Shown: in pieces, positions 21,173-23,569 of the stretch | How the letters are laid out: every line of letters begins with the position of its first letter | Numbering within the stretch: position 1 is the stretch's first letter | Source of the DNA: a virus | IMG/VR virus record: IMGVR_UViG_3300047364_000154 | Coordinates: 1 to 23,569 of that record | Length of the DNA stretch: 23,569 nucleotides | Strand: one strand, 5' to 3' | Program-made: the position numbers and the translations under genes | Notes under the pieces: model-generated | What the model was told of the DNA's origin: nothing | Database searches by the model: none | Seen by the model: the letters and a program-made list of their open reading frames with translations, nothing else

Positions 21173-23569
21173 TGTAGCACGTACTGATACCTTTGAACAG
21201 CAAAGGGTCAAAATAAATGATATAAGTACCCAAATATTTACAGTTACCGCTGGAGGTTCAGACCTTTCAACAGGTAATTTAAAACTAGGAGATGGTTTAG
21301 TATCTGCTCCTAGTTTAGCATTTGTAAATGATGTCTCGCTTGGAATATACCGTAATGGTACAGGTGTACTAGGTTTTGCTAGTGCAGGAAAGAAATTATC
21401 AGATCTTGCTGCGACAAGTGTCAAATATTATAGAGACTTTATAATTGAGAAAAACAGTCTTGATACATTAGGTATTTCAATTACTAATACTGGTTCTAAC
21501 TATGATGGAGGAACTTACTCTGAAATTCCTGTCATAGGTGGTACTGGTGATGGTGCAACTATAGGTGCAACTATAGATGGATTTGGTGGAAGTATAACTC
21601 AAGCAGGTAGTGCATATACACCTGGCGTTTACTTAAACATTCCTGTTGTTAGTAATGGTAGTGGTACTGGTGCTACTATTGATTTCACTGTTGATCAGAT
21701 ATCTGGTGCAATTACAAACGGTGGTATTAACTACTATCCTGGATCATATACAAACCTCAATGTAACAGGTGGTAGTGGTACACAGATGACTGCTGATGTG
21801 GTTGTATCTTCTTTTGCTGCTACTGTTACATCTGGTTCAAACTATCCTAGTGGTATATTCAAAAGTATTCCATTAACAGGTGGTAATGGAACTGGTATGT
21901 TGGTTAACCTCAACGTACAGAATGGTGGTGTACAACCTTTTGGTGGAGTTACCAGTAGTGAATTTGTATCTGTTACATCAAACTATACTGTAGGTGATGT
22001 ATTAACAGGATCTATTCCTCTTGCAGGAACTCAAACATTTATAGTTAAATCTTCTTTAGGTAACAAATATTTCATTGATGGATTTTTAGGTGGAGATTTT
22101 AACCTACTAAAAGGAAAAACATATGTCTTTGATTGTAGTGATAGTACAAACAATCAACACCCAATTTTCATATCTACTACACAAGATGATGCTAACACTA
22201 TTCTTGATGCTGCAGATGGTGTTACATATGAATTAGATGGATCTACTGTAACTGGTGCACAATTTCTTGCTGGTTACTTTGCTGCAGCAACAAAAGTAAT
22301 AACATTTGCAGTCCCATCTAACCCAAATAATTTAATTGTATATTATGGATGTAGTGTTCACCCACTTCAAGGTGGTTCATTAACTCTTACTGATCCAAAT
22401 TCACAACAGAATGGATTCCAATTAGTTGTTGATACTATTGGTGGTACAGTATCTGAATTTATTGTTAACGCACCTGGCGATGGAAGTTATGCAGTAGGTG
22501 ATGTAATTAGTATTGCTGCTGCAGATTTATATGATGTAAACGGTGCAGATGCTGCAACATTAGGTTCTGGTTTACAGATTACTCTTGGTGGTAACTTTGG
22601 TGCGATTGCTGCATTAGATCAGATATCTGATTTTGGTAGTGGTTATACAACTGGTGATCTATTAACTCTTGCTACTGCAGTCAATAATGTTACAACATAT
22701 GCTAGAGGAGAACTTTCGTTTTTAGGTGTTACATTTAACTCTAACGCTGGTGTAACAGCAATACAATATAGTGGTATTGCAGCGGGTGGTGCTAATAATT
22801 ATAATAATATTTTAGTTCAAAACTTAACTTCTGCTGGTTCTGGATTGCGTGTTAATGTCGAGGTTATATTTGCAGGAGGAAATAATTCATATAATGCTGT
22901 AACCATTGTTGCAGCGGGTCAGGGATACTTACCAGGCGATACACTGTATATACCAGGTAATCAACTTGGTGGTGCTGCTGGTGTTCAACCAGGTTCTGGT
23001 GGTAATGACCTTGCAATTAGTGTTGATACTATTGAGGCAGGAAGTCCACAAGTTACTGTTGCTAGTACAACAGGTGTTGAAGTTGGAGATAGTGTTGAAC
23101 TAATTCAGAATATTAATAACACAGCACAAATTCCTGCTAATGTTACTGTCGCTAGTGTTGACAGTGCAACACAGTTTACGATGTCTGCAGGACCTACACA
23201 ACCAGGTCAGGCAGATATAAAAGTTGTTAACCAAAATCAAACTTACCTAACAGTTGCAGATAGTTCTAATATCGTTGCTGGAATGGTTGTAGTAAAAGTA
23301 AGTGGTAATGGTGAAATTATTGCTGGATCTACAGTTACACAAATTGTAGATGCTACAACTGTAGAGTTATCAATTCTACCAACCATAGCTGGTGCACTGG
23401 TTGTTAATTTTGAACCTGAGTATGGTGGTGGTAGTGGATTTGAGTATACTGTTGGAACTCTAGGTTTTGCTAGTGAAGTAACCATAGTAGATGGTGGTAA
23501 TGGTTATACAATAGGAGATGTCTTAAATGTAAGTTCATTTGATCTTGTACAACCAGAAGTATATGCTGT
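21159..23569 (+). CDS. Modular fibre-like virion structural protein (3' end outside window)
   Basis: The frame opens at ATG 21159, overlaps the preceding gene by 14 nt and stays open to the right edge: 803 codons plus two bases, no stop. A purine-rich AAGAGAG (21142-21148) is a weak ribosome binding site 10 nt upstream. The N-terminus, MPAVNVARTDTFEQQRVKIN, resembles that of large structural proteins in marine T4-like phages. Residues 44-76 (LGDGLVSAPSLAFVNDVSLG then IYRNGTGVLGFASAGKK) match the 'PSLxFxxDxxxGIYRxG' motif of phage fibre proteins. Then come four tandem Gly-Tyr modules (about residues 107-257), a cupredoxin-like domain (303-412), more Gly-Tyr modules (GSGYTTGDLLTL, GQGYLPGDTLYI, GNGYTIGDVLNV) and two 'GT-V-I-T-V-L' modules (about 631-750). 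The composition is very rich in Gly, Thr, Ser, Val and poor in charged residues, as in fibrous beta proteins. It is probably a tail or baseplate appendage; the exact structure is unknown. Confidence 0.8.
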   Translation, partial: MPAVNVARTDTFEQQRVKINDISTQIFTVTAGGSDLSTGNLKLGDGLVSAPSLAFVNDVSLGIYRNGTGVLGFASAGKKLSDLAATSVKYYRDFIIEKNSLDTLGISITNTGSNYDGGTYSEIPVIGGTGDGATIGATIDGFGGSITQAGSAYTPGVYLNIPVVSNGSGTGATIDFTVDQISGAITNGGINYYPGSYTNLNVTGGSGTQMTADVVVSSFAATVTSGSNYPSGIFKSIPLTGGNGTGMLVNLNVQNGGVQPFGGVTSSEFVSVTSNYTVGDVLTGSIPLAGTQTFIVKSSLGNKYFIDGFLGGDFNLLKGKTYVFDCSDSTNNQHPIFISTTQDDANTILDAADGVTYELDGSTVTGAQFLAGYFAAATKVITFAVPSNPNNLIVYYGCSVHPLQGGSLTLTDPNSQQNGFQLVVDTIGGTVSEFIVNAPGDGSYAVGDVISIAAADLYDVNGADAATLGSGLQITLGGNFGAIAALDQISDFGSGYTTGDLLTLATAVNNVTTYARGELSFLGVTFNSNAGVTAIQYSGIAAGGANNYNNILVQNLTSAGSGLRVNVEVIFAGGNNSYNAVTIVAAGQGYLPGDTLYIPGNQLGGAAGVQPGSGGNDLAISVDTIEAGSPQVTVASTTGVEVGDSVELIQNINNTAQIPANVTVASVDSATQFTMSAGPTQPGQADIKVVNQNQTYLTVADSSNIVAGMVVVKVSGNGEIIAGSTVTQIVDATTVELSILPTIAGALVVNFEPEYGGGSGFEYTVGTLGFASEVTIVDGGNGYTIGDVLNVSSFDLVQPEVYA
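21477..21930 (+). repeat. Four tandem Gly-Tyr modules of about 38 residues
   Basis: Copies start near 21477, 21588, 21708 and 21824. Each has the frame I-T-x-x-G-x-x-Y-x-x-G-x-Y-x-x-I-x-(V/L)-x-G-G-x-G-x-G-A-x-(I/M)-x-x-x-V. Examples are ITNTGSNYDGGTYSEIPVIG, ITQAGSAYTPGVYLNIPVVS, ITNGGINYYPGSYTNLNVTG and VTSGSNYPSGIFKSIPLTGG. Regular length and alternating strands suggest a repetitive beta fold such as a solenoid or hairpin stack. Confidence 0.75.
22065..22394 (+). other. Cupredoxin-like domain with Gln at the Met position
   Basis: Residues about 303-412 of the fibre-like protein run KYFIDGFLGGDFNLLKGKTY, VFDCSDSTNNQHPIFIS, then VYYGCSVHPLQGGSLTL. The pattern is F-x-L-x-x-G-x-T-Y-x-F-D-x-S-D-S-x-N-x-x-H-P for the N-terminal half and Y-Y-x-C-x-x-H-x-x-(M/Q)-G-G for the C-terminal half. 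Candidate ligands are His334 (22158-22160), Cys398 (22350-22352), His401 (22359-22361) and Gln404 (22368-22370). Copper binding is inferred. Confidence 0.6.
23051..23406 (+). repeat. Two 'aGT-V-I-T-V-L' modules in the fibre-like protein
   Basis: Two units of about 55-60 residues, 23051-23205 (VTVASTTGVEVGDSVEL, then ANVTVASVDSATQFTMSAGP) and 23228-23406 (YLTVADSSNIVAGMVVV, then AGSTVTQIVDATTVELSILP). The frame is T-V-x-x-(S/T)-x-x-(V/I)-x-x-G-x-x-V, a loop, then G-(S/T)-x-V-x-x-(I/V)-x-D-x-x-(T/Q)-x-x-(L/M)-S. A third copy lies in the gp7-like protein at about 7033-7170 (MTVSSTKNLAVGLFVSSGKS, then GTKIVSIDSDTQVTLNNAAL). Confidence 0.55.

Noticed and set aside
21477-21930. CRISPR-like or tandem DNA repeat
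   Set aside because: Periodicity is at protein level with diverged codons. There are no identical DNA repeats with unique spacers.
22906-23103. Open frame of 65 codons on the + strand, Leu/Val/Gln-rich
   Set aside because: It is an out-of-frame shadow of the fibre-like gene, whose frame is unbroken through this region. The Leu/Val runs come from shifted Gly/Thr/Val codons and are not a membrane segment.

Overview
This window looks like part of the late structural gene cluster of a marine T4-like myovirus (cyanophage or pelagiphage type). All genes lie on the + strand, the DNA is AT-rich, coding density is nearly complete, and a T4-type late promoter sequence (TATAAATA) occurs twice in one of the very few gaps. 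No integrase, transposase, tRNA, rRNA, CRISPR array or host-type gene was seen. The host cannot be decided from the sequence: a picocyanobacterium fits the gene style best, SAR11 is possible.

Layout: (1) 1-10923, the 3' part of a giant gene open at the left edge, at least 3,640 codons. It sits where T4 gene 7 would be and carries short stretches resembling the C-terminal half of T4 gp7. The gp7-like core is split by a huge insertion holding a cupredoxin-like domain, a YHYH-like domain and many fibre-type modules. (2) A 56-nt gap with two perfect late promoter boxes. (3) 10980-12794, a gp8 baseplate wedge protein enlarged from about 334 residues in T4 to 604. (4) A 59-nt gap with a weak late-promoter-like box and a 12-bp palindrome. 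(5) 12854-20956, a 2,700-residue DUF4815-type tail/baseplate protein. (6) 20966-21172, a 68-residue coiled-coil protein. (7) 21159 to the right edge, an unfinished gene (803 codons in the window) for a modular fibre-like structural protein with its own cupredoxin-like domain. No stretch longer than 60 bases lacks a gene.

How they fit together: the gene order matches the baseplate wedge segment of T4 (7, 8, then proteins at the place of 9/10 and beyond). The window probably encodes the outer part of the baseplate and fibres or appendages attached to it. The same small protein modules (a Gly-x-Gly-Tyr repeat, an 'IGDE...RG' module, an 'LDGVLQ' module, a 'GT-V-SI-T-V-L' module) recur within and between the large proteins, which suggests growth by module duplication and exchange.

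The observations most worth following up are the two cupredoxin-like domains in separate baseplate/fibre proteins, one with a full His-Cys-His-Met ligand set and one with Gln at the Met position; the giant insertion into the gp7 core; and a YHYH-like domain that seems to have lost its name-giving histidines. All family comparisons come from memory of the families, not from searches.
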